A stretch of 64,000 nucleotides of DNA from Neobacillus sp. WH10 (GCF_030123405.1 NZ_CP126110.1:2480001-2544000), one strand, 5' to 3'. Shown: positions 18,121 to 26,910, counted from the stretch's first letter. Numbers and translations: made by a program. Notes: a model not told the origin generated them from the sequence alone.

Positions 18121-19005
18121 ATGAAAATCCGAAAAGCCATTATTCCAGCTGCAGGCCTTGGTACTCGTTTTTTACCTGCAACGAAAGCGGTGCCAAAGGA
18201 AATGTTTCCAATTGTTGATAAACCGACGATTCAATATATTGTAGAAGAGGCTGTAGCATCAGGGATTGAAGAAATAATCATAATAATCGGCAGGGGAAAA
18301 AGGTCTATAGAGGATCACTTCGATAAATCCTACGAGCTCGAAGATACACTATTTAAAAAAAATAAACTAGAAGATTTAGAGGAGTTACAACAAATATCAA
18401 GTTTAGTAAAGATTTATTATGTCCGCCAAAAAGAACCGAATGGACTTGGTGATGCTATTCTTTGTGCTAAAAATTTAGTGGGTGATGAACCATTTGCAGT
18501 GATGTTAGGCGATGATATTGTGATTTCAGAGGTTCCATGTTTAAAACAGCTTATGAATGTTTTTGAATACTATTATAGTTCTGTTGTTGCCATTCAGAAC
18601 GTTTCAGAGCTTGAAGTGAAAAAATATGGAATCATAAAGCCAAAAAGTGCGATCATAGAGCAGGCTATATATTCGATCGATTCATTAGTAGAAAAGCCAA
18701 AGATAGATGAGGCCCCTTCAACATTAGCCGTCATGGGCCGTTATATATTAAAGCCGGAGATTTTTACAATATTGGAGCGGCTTCCAATTGGACAAGGCAA
18801 CGAACTACAACTAACAGATGCTATTACCGAACTAAACAAACAGCAGGCAGTCCTGGCCTACAACTTCGAAGGAACCCGTTACGATATCGGCGACAAAATC
18901 GGCTACGTCAAAGCAACCATCGACCTCGCCCTTAAACGAACCGACACCCGAGAAGAAATCCTTGAATACTTGGGAAAAATAGTAAAAAGGTGTCAGGCAC
19001 CATAA
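18121..19005 (+). CDS. galU: UTP-glucose-1-phosphate uridylyltransferase
   Basis: The 294-residue protein matches GalU/GtaB: KAIIPAAGLGTRFLPATKAVPKEM, PIVDKPTIQYIVEEA, VMLGDDIV, VEKP and GTRYDIGDKIGYVKATID. It makes UDP-glucose for wall teichoic acid glycosylation and glycolipids. ATG 18121 is preceded by GGAGGGAGG; an upstream in-frame ATG at 18058 would add 21 unlike residues. The reading frame ends inside a GGTGTCAGGCACC repeat, which encodes the last residues CQAP and leads into the stop. The last 160 bases have 24 C- to 5 T-ending codons, against a T-rich majority before. It follows the sugar-related cluster at 14.9-17.9 kb. Confidence 0.95.
   Translation: MKIRKAIIPAAGLGTRFLPATKAVPKEMFPIVDKPTIQYIVEEAVASGIEEIIIIIGRGKRSIEDHFDKSYELEDTLFKKNKLEDLEELQQISSLVKIYYVRQKEPNGLGDAILCAKNLVGDEPFAVMLGDDIVISEVPCLKQLMNVFEYYYSSVVAIQNVSELEVKKYGIIKPKSAIIEQAIYSIDSLVEKPKIDEAPSTLAVMGRYILKPEIFTILERLPIGQGNELQLTDAITELNKQQAVLAYNFEGTRYDIGDKIGYVKATIDLALKRTDTREEILEYLGKIVKRCQAP
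18989..19001. repeat. GGTGTCAGGCACC dyad repeat inside the galU 3' end
   Basis: Exact copy lying within the galU coding frame, 1 bp before the stop codon. The stretch after it (AAAAAGACATTTT) also follows the hutG copy. Confidence 0.9.
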
Positions 19006-19016
19006 AAAGACATTTT

Positions 19017-19056
19017 GGCAATTTGTCCGTCTAGGATGGACAAATTGCCTGTTTTT
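19017..19056 (+). terminator. Rho-independent terminator after galU
   Basis: A perfect 12-bp stem GGCAATTTGTCC / GGACAAATTGCC with a 9-nt loop is followed by TGTTTTT. The rest of the interval to 19322 shows no gene; a GGGGG ribosome site lies just before the next start. Confidence 0.9.
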
Positions 19057-19322
19057 ACCACTTGTATTAGTCCAAAGAGGGTATATTGTAAAATTTGAAA
19101 CTGTAGTTATTGATAGATTTTCGGTTATGATGTTTATGGGTAATTAGTTTTATTAGTAGTCTAGTAAATTATTCCTTGGGAAAGCGCATATTCAGACATT
19201 TCTCGAGTTTATTTGTCGGAAGAATGCGTACTTTGTTGGTTTAATTAAATATTCCAAAGGATGAGATTAGGATGCACATTTTTAATACTTTTATTGAATT
19301 ATATACATAGGGGGTAATTAAA

Positions 19323-19568
19323 ATGAATAAACAAGTCATCGTCTATACCACAAATGATTGTATTGAATGCACAATGGTCAAACAGGTTCTCACAATGGAA
19401 GGGATCCCTTTTGAGGTAAGGGATGTGTCAACTAGCGCTGTCAATCAAAGAGAAGTGGAAAAATACGGCTTTCTGGGAGTTCCGGTTACAGTAGTTGGAC
19501 AGCGAGCAGTAAAGGGATTTACAAATGAGCTAAAGGAGCTCATAGATTTTGTGAGAAGTATGGAGTAG
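19323..19568 (+). CDS. glutaredoxin-like / NrdH-type thiol-disulfide protein
   Basis: The 81-residue protein has a thioredoxin fold with the active-site pair CIEC at residues 14-17 (VYTTNDCIECTMVKQVL), GFLGVPVTVVG with the cis-Pro, and RAVKGF. The CxxC inside a glutaredoxin-length protein is that of NrdH-type redoxins or Grx-like proteins such as YtnI. No ribonucleotide reductase gene is adjacent. ATG follows AGGGGG. Confidence 0.88.
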   Translation: MNKQVIVYTTNDCIECTMVKQVLTMEGIPFEVRDVSTSAVNQREVEKYGFLGVPVTVVGQRAVKGFTNELKELIDFVRSME

Positions 19569-19612
19569 AGTCCAAGACAAGTTTAACAAATATCGTAAAT
19601 AACGTATTAACA

Positions 19613-19649
19613 GAGTGTAAAATGAAATCGATTTTACACTCTTTTTTTT
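19613..19649 (+). terminator. Rho-independent terminator after the glutaredoxin gene
   Basis: A perfect 11-bp stem GAGTGTAAAAT / ATTTTACACTC is followed by eight T residues. Confidence 0.93.
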
Positions 19650-20146
19650 CAAAAAAAGAAAGGTTATTAGATGTTTAATAGCGAATTGATTGGTGTAGTT
19701 ATCGTTCGGTGTGAAAAATTTGGGATGTGCAAGGGAATCCAAAAGAGAATGGAGGGAGCGCAAAGGATTCAAAATGACAAGCGGCAGTTAAACGACAAGA
19801 GCTATCGGACCAGACCTCTGCTCGAATACTACACAGTGGATTTAATGGGCAGGCATTATTGAATAAAAGAATAGGATTATTATTTGGTTGTTAATGATGT
19901 GTAAACGGTTGCTTTGACCTGGAAGCTCTTACTTAAACGGGTTTATTTACTATTTCCTTATTACGGTAATAAGAGATTTTTTGGATTTTGCGGTACGGTT
20001 TATAATTGCTGGTAAACCTGTTCCAGGGAAAAATCAATAACACCTTTTGAGGAAAAAGAGATCATCAACATAATCAGGTATAACACTCACATCTCAGTCA
20101 ATAGAACGATAATGATTGAATTTACAATTGCTGAGGAGGCCAAATC
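19650..20146. other. intergenic stretch, no supported gene
   Basis: An open frame at 19671-19862 (63 codons, plus strand) has a GAAAGG site 7 nt before its ATG, but follows directly on a strong terminator and shows no family resemblance. I leave it uncalled. A GAGGAGG ribosome site at the right end belongs to the peptidase gene. Confidence 0.5.
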
Positions 20147-21121
20147 ATGCAAGCAAAAACAATCCGCAATATTGTAATCGTTGTTGCCATCTTGATTTCA
20201 GGGATCTTTTCACTTTCGCCTGTAAATGTTCATGCACAAAAATCGGTCGTAGGAACAGAAGCATACAAGCACACAGAATTCTTATCTGAGAAAATCGGTT
20301 CGAGGGTTGCTGGTAGTGTAAACGAAGAAAAAGCTGGGGATTATATTTTTAAAGAGTTAGAAAAACTAGGATATCAACCTACTAAACAAAAATTTTCCTA
20401 TACTCGTAATAAAATTACTATTAATTCGGCAAATATCATTGGCACGAAATACAGTCACTCCAATAAATATAAATCTGATCCACAAATCATTATTGGGGCT
20501 CATTATGATTCTGTCAGTGTGGGTAAAGGGGCAGACGACAATGCCTCAAGTATCGGTGTGATCCTAGAAACTGCGAAGGCAATTCAAAAGAGAAACCTTC
20601 ATTATGATATTAAGTTTGTTTTCTTTGGTGCTGAGGAGCAAGGATTAAGAGGTTCAAACTATTATGTTTCCCAAATGTCGCAAGAAGAAAAAGATAGAAC
20701 AATCGCCATGATCAATCTCGACAGCTTGTTGGCGGGGGATAAAATCTATGTTTACGGCAGCCCGGGAGAAGATGGCTGGATTCGTGATCTTTCCCTAGAG
20801 ATTGCTAAAAAGAATAACATCCCATTAGAAACAAATCCTGGAATCAATCCGGAATATCCTAAAGGGACAACAGGCGATTGGAGCGACCATGCCCCGTTCA
20901 AAAAGGCAGGCATTCCTATTGCTTACTTTGAAGCAACAAACTGGGAAATTGGTGATTTGGATGGCTATACACAAACGGTTAAACACGGTGCTATTTGGCA
21001 TACAAAAAATGACAATTTGGCATTCCTCGAAAAGGAATTTCCAGGACGAGTTGAAACGCATTTCGCCCACTTCACAGAGATATTAACACAATTATTGTAT
21101 GATATTAAGAAGGTAAAATAA
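20147..21121 (+). CDS. secreted M28-family zinc aminopeptidase
   Basis: The 324-residue protein starts with a signal peptide (basic QAKTIRN, hydrophobic core to about residue 23, then VHAQ cleavage). The M28 metal ligands are visible: AHYDSV, GADDNASS, FGAEEQGLRGS (catalytic and metal Glu), MINLDS and a final HTKNDN. It should remove N-terminal residues from peptides outside the cell. ATG follows GAGGAGG. It stands as a single gene. Confidence 0.9.
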   Translation: MQAKTIRNIVIVVAILISGIFSLSPVNVHAQKSVVGTEAYKHTEFLSEKIGSRVAGSVNEEKAGDYIFKELEKLGYQPTKQKFSYTRNKITINSANIIGTKYSHSNKYKSDPQIIIGAHYDSVSVGKGADDNASSIGVILETAKAIQKRNLHYDIKFVFFGAEEQGLRGSNYYVSQMSQEEKDRTIAMINLDSLLAGDKIYVYGSPGEDGWIRDLSLEIAKKNNIPLETNPGINPEYPKGTTGDWSDHAPFKKAGIPIAYFEATNWEIGDLDGYTQTVKHGAIWHTKNDNLAFLEKEFPGRVETHFAHFTEILTQLLYDIKKVK

Positions 21122-21190
21122 TCGTTGATAACCATGGACAAAATCTGTTCTTGCTAATTTATTTAGCCTATGAAAATAAGGAGATACGCT

Positions 21191-22042
21191 ATGGAAAATC
21201 TAGATTTATTGTTAAACGAATTTGAGTTGTTTAATAAGAAACAGGAAATTTTACTGGCAATAAAGCCTGCTATTGGAATCAGAAGGATAGAGGAATCGGA
21301 GGATAACATCCCAATTGGTGCTTCAAAGCTAGGCGGGAGCCCCGATTTACCACCGCATCTTGAGTTTCCACAATATGATAATGGTTTTCTCACGTTCCTG
21401 GCACAAATAAATCTAGATGAAGCAAAGTCATTTGATGTCGATAATATTTTACCTGAAAAAGGTGTTCTATATTTCTTCTACGATATCATTGAGCAGCCAT
21501 GGGGCTTTGATAAAGAAGACAATGGCTGTTTTAAGATTTTATACTTTGATGGAGAGAATTCCGAACTAACACGGAGTAACTATCCTGAAATAACAGACGA
21601 GTATTTCCCATTACAGTCCTTTAAAATGGAGTTTTTTCAACATCATACATTACCCGAGGACCCAGAATGTCTAGATTTGGATGAAGAAGAAACTGATAAT
21701 TACTGGGATTTCAGAAGTCAGGTTATGCAGCCATATGATGAGCATGAAAATGCATTTCCAGCCCATTACATGCTAGGAGAGCCGTTTAATATTCAAAATG
21801 ATGTTTTCGAGGAAATTATCTATTACGGTAATGAGGATAAATATGGTCCTGATGGCTGGAAAAAAAATGAACTAGAAATTTCGGCAAAGAGTAACGAGCT
21901 GGTTCTACTTTTTCAAATAGACAGTGATGATGATTTAGACGTTATGTGGGGAGACGCGGGAATGCTGTATTTCTGTATCAATAAAAACGATTTGCAAGCT
22001 AAACAGTTTGATAAGGTTGAATTTATTCTTCAATGCTATTAA
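21191..22042 (+). CDS. DUF1963 (YwqG-like) protein
   Basis: The 283-residue acidic protein has the DUF1963 landmarks IPIGASKLGGSPDLPP, LTFLAQINLDEAKSFD, GVLYFFYD and a final LDVMWGDAGMLYFCI. This family is widespread in bacteria, sometimes beside polymorphic toxin systems, and has no assigned reaction. ATG 21191 has AAGGAG 7 nt upstream; an in-frame ATG at 21170 adds seven residues but has no ribosome site. No toxin genes are adjacent. Confidence 0.85.
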   Translation: MENLDLLLNEFELFNKKQEILLAIKPAIGIRRIEESEDNIPIGASKLGGSPDLPPHLEFPQYDNGFLTFLAQINLDEAKSFDVDNILPEKGVLYFFYDIIEQPWGFDKEDNGCFKILYFDGENSELTRSNYPEITDEYFPLQSFKMEFFQHHTLPEDPECLDLDEEETDNYWDFRSQVMQPYDEHENAFPAHYMLGEPFNIQNDVFEEIIYYGNEDKYGPDGWKKNELEISAKSNELVLLFQIDSDDDLDVMWGDAGMLYFCINKNDLQAKQFDKVEFILQCY

Positions 22043-22145
22043 TAAATTTTTCTGGATAATGGAGGTAAAAAAATTTAACTATTACAATTTTCTTTACTTC
22101 GATGTTAATAAGCGTTAATATGAACATAATTTAATATGCAAAGTA

Positions 22146-22303
22146 TCTACTAGGGGTGCCCTGTAATCAGGCTGAGAGAAAACGGTAATGTTTTTAACCC
22201 TTTGGACCTGATCTGGGTAATACCAGCGTAGGAAAGTAGTCGAGTGAAATGTTTATTTTTTGCTTTCTAACTAACCAGGTCCTTTTATGGATCTGGTTTT
22301 TTT
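22146..22303 (+). promoter_or_regulatory. TPP riboswitch with terminator, thiM operon
   Basis: The aptamer (about 22146-22240) has the conserved pieces GGGGTGCCC, CTGAGA, ACCCTTTGGACCTGATCTGG and AATACCAGCGTAGGAAAGT. The expression platform is a terminator, AACCAGGTCC pairing with GGATCTGGTT at 22273-22298, followed by T residues. Binding of thiamine pyrophosphate should favour termination and shut off thiM-thiD-thiE-thiW. Confidence 0.96.
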
Positions 22304-22331
22304 ATTTTTAAAAAGAAATGGGGAGAATGGT

Positions 22332-23150
22332 TTGGAAATAATCAACTTGTGTGAAACGCTTGAAAAAGTAAGGAAGGTAAACCCGCTTGTACATAATATT
22401 ACGAATACAGTCGTCACCAATTTCACGGCAAATGGACTCCTTGCTCTCGGGGCTTCACCGGTTATGGCGAATGCAAAAGAAGAAGCAGCGGATATGGCAA
22501 AGATTGCGAGTTCACTAGTTTTGAATATAGGCACGTTAACCCCCCAGACAGTGGAGGCAATGCTCTTGGCTGGAAAATCAGCCAATGAGCACAATGTTCC
22601 GGTCATATTTGATCCCGTGGGTGCAGGCGCTACCCCGTATCGAACAGAAACGGCAAAAAAACTTATGAACGAAGTCAAAGTCTCGATAATAAGAGGGAAT
22701 GCCGCCGAAATCGCCAATGTCATTGGTGGTAATTGGGAAATAAAGGGTGTTGATGGAGGGAATGCAAAAGGCAACATAACAGACCTAGCAATTACAGCTG
22801 CCGATAAATTAAATTGTATTGTCGTCATTACCGGAAAAGAGGATATCGTATCAAATGGTAAAAACACTTATTCAGTTGCGAACGGGCATTCCATAATGAC
22901 AAAAGTAACAGGTACAGGCTGCCTGTTAACCTCTGTAATTGGAGCATTTGCAGGAGTTGATAAGAATCTGATTCAAGCTTCGGTGGCTGCCTTAACTTTC
23001 TATGGAGTAGCAGCAGAAAAGGCAGCGAATAAAACAGTTGAATTAGGACCGGGTAGCTTCCAAATCGAATTTTTAAATCAATTATCATTGATTTCAAGTG
23101 AAGACTTGAATTTATATGCTTCATTTAAAAAATTAAGTGGAGGAATGTAA
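22332..23150 (+). CDS. thiM: hydroxyethylthiazole kinase
   Basis: The 272-residue protein matches ThiM: NPLVHNITNTVVTNFTANG, LALGASPVMANAKEE, FDPVGAGATPYR and the anion-hole motif TGTGCLLTS. It phosphorylates the thiazole alcohol for thiamine salvage. The TTG start at 22332 follows GGGGAG and gives the usual ThiM length. It is the first gene behind the TPP riboswitch and ends 1 bp before thiD. Confidence 0.96.
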   Translation: MEIINLCETLEKVRKVNPLVHNITNTVVTNFTANGLLALGASPVMANAKEEAADMAKIASSLVLNIGTLTPQTVEAMLLAGKSANEHNVPVIFDPVGAGATPYRTETAKKLMNEVKVSIIRGNAAEIANVIGGNWEIKGVDGGNAKGNITDLAITAADKLNCIVVITGKEDIVSNGKNTYSVANGHSIMTKVTGTGCLLTSVIGAFAGVDKNLIQASVAALTFYGVAAEKAANKTVELGPGSFQIEFLNQLSLISSEDLNLYASFKKLSGGM

Positions 23151-23151
23151 T

Positions 23152-23967
23152 ATGAAAAAAGCATTAACAATTGCAGGTTCTGATTGTGGCGGCGGGGCAG
23201 GGATTCAAGCTGATTTGAAGACGTTTCAGGAATTAGAGGTTTTCGGGATGTCGGCTTTAACCGCTGTTACGGCGCAAAATACAGTAGGTGTTCACGCTGT
23301 TTATCCTATGTTAGCAGAGGCCGTTGCCAAACAGATTCAGGCGATCGGGGATGATATTGGAACGGATGCAGTAAAAACAGGAATGCTTTTCAGTGCAGAA
23401 ATCATCGAGACCGTTTCTGAAAATATCAAAAAATATCAATGGAAAAACGTCGTTGTCGACCCTGTGATGATTGCAAAAGGCGGCGCCTCCTTGCTGCAAG
23501 AGGAAGCCATTTTCGCCTTGAAAAAGTATTTATTGCCGCTCGCCAAAGTTATTACCCCTAATATACCGGAAGCAGAAGTTCTAACAGGAATGAAAATCCG
23601 AACAATTGAGGATAAACGAGAAGCGGCAGTAAGACTGTGTGACATAGGAGTTAGAAATGTCGTGATTAAAGGCGGTCATGATGAAAATGAACTTGAATCG
23701 ACTGATATATTATTTGATGGAAGCGGATTCCACACTTTTACAAACAAGCGAATCCTGACAAAGAACACACATGGAACAGGGTGTACTTTCTCTGCTGTCA
23801 TAACAGCAGAATTGGCGAAAGGCTCCTCCATATACGATGCTGCTTTATCTGCTAAGGATTTCATCCAAGCAGCCATTGAAGATCAAATCGAAATTGGTCA
23901 CGGACATGGTCCCACAAACCACTGGGCATTTCGAAAACGAAAATATATAGAGGAGTTGGCAAAATGA
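23152..23967 (+). CDS. thiD: hydroxymethylpyrimidine / phosphomethylpyrimidine kinase
   Basis: The 271-residue ribokinase-like protein has KALTIAGSDCGGGAGIQADLKTF at the start, VVDPVMIAKGG, ITPNIPEAEVL and the anion hole HGTGCTFSA. It phosphorylates HMP and HMP-P for thiamine synthesis. ATG 23152 has GGAGG 8 nt upstream. Its final 4 bp overlap the thiE start. The second gene of the riboswitch operon. Confidence 0.96.
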   Translation: MKKALTIAGSDCGGGAGIQADLKTFQELEVFGMSALTAVTAQNTVGVHAVYPMLAEAVAKQIQAIGDDIGTDAVKTGMLFSAEIIETVSENIKKYQWKNVVVDPVMIAKGGASLLQEEAIFALKKYLLPLAKVITPNIPEAEVLTGMKIRTIEDKREAAVRLCDIGVRNVVIKGGHDENELESTDILFDGSGFHTFTNKRILTKNTHGTGCTFSAVITAELAKGSSIYDAALSAKDFIQAAIEDQIEIGHGHGPTNHWAFRKRKYIEELAK

Positions 23968-24629
23968 TGAGCGACTTGCGCGATTTATTAAGTGTATATT
24001 TCATCATGGGTAGTCCAAACTGCATTAAGAACCCGCAAGAAGTATTAACAGAAGCAATTGCCGGTGGAATCACACTTTTTCAATTCCGTGAAAAGGGCTG
24101 CGGGGCATTAACTGGACCTGAGAAATATACTCTTGCAAAAGAACTCCAAACAATCTGTAAAGTGCACCAAATTCCTTTCATCGTTAATGACGATATTGAG
24201 CTTGCACTTGAAATTAAGGCAGACGGTGTTCATATCGGGCAAGAGGATGAACCGGTAAAAACAGTAAGGGAAAGGATTGGCGACATGATTCTCGGCGTAT
24301 CCGTCCATACCACTGAAGAGGCCATGAAAGCGATCAGCGATGGAGCCGATTATTTTGGAATTGGCCCTGTATATCCTACGAAAACAAAAGAGGACGCGAA
24401 GCCTTCAAGAGGAACCAGCCTAATTGAAGCATTGCGAAAAAAGGGATTCACAATTCCGATTGTAGGAATTGGCGGAATTACTAGTGAAAATGCGGCTTCC
24501 GTAATTGAAGCAGGGGCTGATGGTGTTTCGGTGATTACGGCTATTAGCCTTTCAGAGTCACCAATGAAGGCTTCAAGAGCATTGAGAGAAACGTTAAAGG
24601 AGAAAAAATGTAATGAACAAAACGTATAA
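23964..24629 (+). CDS. thiE: thiamine-phosphate synthase
   Basis: The 221-residue TIM-barrel protein shows TLFQFREKG, IPFIVNDDIELALEIKADGVHIGQED, YFGIGPVYPTKTK and VGIGGITSENA, the substrate and phosphate-binding motifs of ThiE. It joins HMP-pyrophosphate and thiazole phosphate to thiamine phosphate. It overlaps thiD by 4 bp and thiW by 17 bp, consistent with translational coupling. Confidence 0.97.
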   Translation: MMSDLRDLLSVYFIMGSPNCIKNPQEVLTEAIAGGITLFQFREKGCGALTGPEKYTLAKELQTICKVHQIPFIVNDDIELALEIKADGVHIGQEDEPVKTVRERIGDMILGVSVHTTEEAMKAISDGADYFGIGPVYPTKTKEDAKPSRGTSLIEALRKKGFTIPIVGIGGITSENAASVIEAGADGVSVITAISLSESPMKASRALRETLKEKKCNEQNV

Positions 24630-25119
24630 ACTGACCTTGACAGCGATGATGATTGCGATTGGTACGATCTCTAGTAACCTAGTATCTATTCCAATTGGGT
24701 TTACAAAGGTCTTTCCTGTTCAGCATTTTTTAAATGTTTTGTCCGCAGTGCTGTTGGGACCGTATTATGCAGTCGCCCAGGCCTTTTGTGTCTCCTTGTT
24801 AAGAAATCTCATGGGAACAGGTTCTATTTTTGCTTTTCCCGGTAGTATGGTAGGTGCGTTGCTCTCGTCTTTATTATTTTTAAAAACTAGAAAAATCTAT
24901 CTGGCTTTTATCGGGGAAGTGATTGGAACAGGAATAATTGGGGCGATTCTATGTTATCCAATTGCAACTTTACTACTTGGGAAAGAAGCAACCCTTTTTG
25001 GGTTTATTCCTTTATTTATCTTTAGCTCGTTTGCTGGAGCACTACTGGGGTTTGTTATATTAACTGTATTCTTAAGAAAAAAAGTCTTGGTAATGGCCGG
25101 TCACTCTTTAAAAAACTAA
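24613..25119 (+). CDS. thiW: ThiW, thiazole-precursor S-component of an ECF transporter
   Basis: The 168-residue protein has about five membrane segments and the ThiW hallmarks GPYYAVAQAF and GTGSIFAFPGSM, close to the N-terminal AMMIAIGTISSN. It is the substrate-binding unit that uses a shared ECF energizing module encoded elsewhere. The riboswitch and the thiM partner suggest hydroxyethylthiazole as the substrate. Last gene of the first thi operon. Confidence 0.92.
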   Translation: MNKTYKLTLTAMMIAIGTISSNLVSIPIGFTKVFPVQHFLNVLSAVLLGPYYAVAQAFCVSLLRNLMGTGSIFAFPGSMVGALLSSLLFLKTRKIYLAFIGEVIGTGIIGAILCYPIATLLLGKEATLFGFIPLFIFSSFAGALLGFVILTVFLRKKVLVMAGHSLKN

Positions 25120-25128
25120 ATAACTATT

Positions 25129-25261
25129 CACTAGGGGAAGTTATTAGACTTGAGATGGATAATGGAATCCGAACCCTTTGAACTTGAACTGGATCATACC
25201 AGCGGAGGGAAGTGGTAAGTGTATTAACCCGCTTATTCCATTCCCTGGTGAGCGGGTTTTT
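25129..25261 (+). promoter_or_regulatory. second TPP riboswitch with terminator, tenA-thiZXY operon
   Basis: The aptamer (about 25129-25214) contains CACTAGGGG, CTTGAGAT, ACCCTTTGAACTTGA and CATACCAGCGGAGGGAAGT. A terminator follows, AACCCGCT (25226-25233) pairing with AGCGGGTT (25251-25258) and a T run. The CTTGAGA replaces the common CTGAGA. It should repress precursor salvage and uptake when TPP is plentiful. Confidence 0.95.
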
Positions 25262-25290
25262 CATGGCTATTTGGCCAAAGGAAATTGATT

Positions 25291-25424
25291 CGCTAATAAA
25301 TTGTTCAGATTCGCTGATAAAAAAACGATTTTCACTGAAATATAGGTTGTCATCGCTGAAAAAAAAGATTTTCGCTTATAAATGGTTTGGAATCGCTGAT
25401 AAATTTCCATTTTCCGCTGATAAA
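25291..25424. repeat. seven CGCTGATAAA-type units at 21-bp spacing
   Basis: Copies of CGCTGATAAA or near variants begin at 25291, 25312, 25333, 25354, 25373, 25394 and 25415. Spacings are 21, 21, 21, 19, 21 and 21 bp, with A/T-rich filler. The array lies between the riboswitch terminator and tenA, so it is in the mRNA leader. Confidence 0.85.
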
Positions 25425-25496
25425 ACATATTGGCAGAGATAAGGAGCGGTTGAAAAGAATAACAAGCCACAAAATTTACAAAATGGGGGATTAAAT

Positions 25497-26168
25497 ATGA
25501 AATTTTCGCAACGACTTCATGAAAAAGTAAGAGAAATATGGGAGAAAACCCATCAGCACCCTTTTGTTGTCGGGATAGGGAAGGGGGACCTTCCTGTGGA
25601 GTCATTTATCCGTTACATGAAACAGGATTATGTATTTTTAATTGACTATTCAAAGCTTTTTGCATTAGGAACAGTTAAAGCAAGAGACCTAGACACGATG
25701 TCCGTATTCGCTAAACTCATGTATGAAACATTAAACGGTGAAATGGAACTTCACCGTGGGTATGCTGCTAGATTCAGTATTACCCAAAAACAGCTTGAAG
25801 AAACAAAACCCTCTCCTATTAATTTGGCCTATACACGATATATGCTGAATGTCGCTCAAAATGGAACGCTGGAGGAATTAATCTCGGCACTATTACCGTG
25901 TATGTGGAGTTATTGGGAAATTAGCAAAGTGCTAGCAGAAAAATATCCAGCAGCTAGCAAACATCCATTATATGGCGATTGGATTAAAATGTATTCCTCA
26001 AACGAATTTGGGTCATTGGCTCTTTGGCTGATTGAGTTGTTAGATCATTTAGCAGAAGGCAAGTCAGAACGAGAGCTAGCTATTTTAGAAGATCATTTCC
26101 TCACGACCTCCCGCTTTGAGTACATGTTCTGGGATATGGTTTATGAAGGAGGAGAGTGGCCTGTCTAG
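25497..26168 (+). CDS. tenA: aminopyrimidine aminohydrolase / thiaminase II
   Basis: The 223-residue all-helical protein has the TenA active-site residues at the positions known from B. subtilis: Asp44 in YMKQDYVFL and Cys135 in LLPCMWSYWEI, with Glu in the C-terminal FEYMFWDMVYE. It hydrolyses degraded thiamine pyrimidines to HMP for reuse. ATG follows GGGGG. First gene of the second riboswitch unit; its end overlaps sequence just before the ATP-binding gene. Confidence 0.96.
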   Translation: MKFSQRLHEKVREIWEKTHQHPFVVGIGKGDLPVESFIRYMKQDYVFLIDYSKLFALGTVKARDLDTMSVFAKLMYETLNGEMELHRGYAARFSITQKQLEETKPSPINLAYTRYMLNVAQNGTLEELISALLPCMWSYWEISKVLAEKYPAASKHPLYGDWIKMYSSNEFGSLALWLIELLDHLAEGKSERELAILEDHFLTTSRFEYMFWDMVYEGGEWPV

Positions 26169-26175
26169 CACAGAA

Positions 26176-26910
26176 ATGTTATCAATCCAAAACCTTACAT
26201 ACGCTTTTGAGGAGAAGAGACCGATTTTTCAAAAAATCTCAATGAATGTAAAAGAGGGAGAATTTGTTTCAGTTATTGGTGCGAGTGGTTCTGGAAAAAG
26301 TACCTTTTTTAAATTAATTACTGGACTGCTTGAGCCTGACCAGGGAGAAATCAAGATTAATGGCGAAAGCGTTGGAAATAGGTTAGGCAGAGTAGGATAT
26401 ATGCCGCAAAAGAATTTGCTTTTACCATGGAGAACGGTATTAGACAATGTAGCGCTGCCCCTAGAGATCATGAAGGAAAATAGTCAGCAGAAAATTCCTG
26501 AGATTCAAGAATGGTTAACCCGTTTTGGATTAGCAGAAGTGGAAAAAGCCTATCCAGATGAACTCTCAGGAGGAATGCGGCAGCGGGTTGCTTTTTTGAG
26601 AACGATCATAACGGGTAAAAAATTATTATTGTTAGATGAACCGTTCGGGGCACTCGATTCACTCACGAAACGCAACATGCACAGCTGGCTGCTAGGGTTG
26701 TGGGGAGAACTGCAAAAAACGGTACTGTTCATCACCCATGATTTGGAGGAAGCGATACTGCTAAGTGACCGAATTTACTTGCTTGGTCATGAGTCATTAA
26801 AAGAAATTCATGTCAGCCTTCCAAGACCAAGAAATCCAGAAATAATCTATCAATCAGAGTTTGTCACCATGAGAAAAGAATTGGAGCGGCTGATTCAAAA
26901 TGAAAATTAA
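26176..26910 (+). CDS. thiZ: ABC transporter ATP-binding protein for thiamine pyrimidine precursors
   Basis: The 244-residue ATPase has Walker A GASGSGKST, Q-loop GYMPQKNLLLPWRTV, signature LSGGMRQRV, Walker B LLLLDEPFGALD and H-loop ITHDLEEAI. It belongs to the taurine/nitrate/ThiZ type. I use the ATG at 26176; no clear ribosome site precedes it, but the GGAGGAG within the tenA end, about 20 bp upstream, may serve through coupling or an alternative upstream start. It overlaps thiX by 11 bp. Confidence 0.92.
   Translation: MLSIQNLTYAFEEKRPIFQKISMNVKEGEFVSVIGASGSGKSTFFKLITGLLEPDQGEIKINGESVGNRLGRVGYMPQKNLLLPWRTVLDNVALPLEIMKENSQQKIPEIQEWLTRFGLAEVEKAYPDELSGGMRQRVAFLRTIITGKKLLLLDEPFGALDSLTKRNMHSWLLGLWGELQKTVLFITHDLEEAILLSDRIYLLGHESLKEIHVSLPRPRNPEIIYQSEFVTMRKELERLIQNEN

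Noticed and set aside
19671..19862. 63-codon open frame with a GAAAGG site
   Set aside because: It starts directly after a strong terminator, has no promoter that I can see and no family resemblance.
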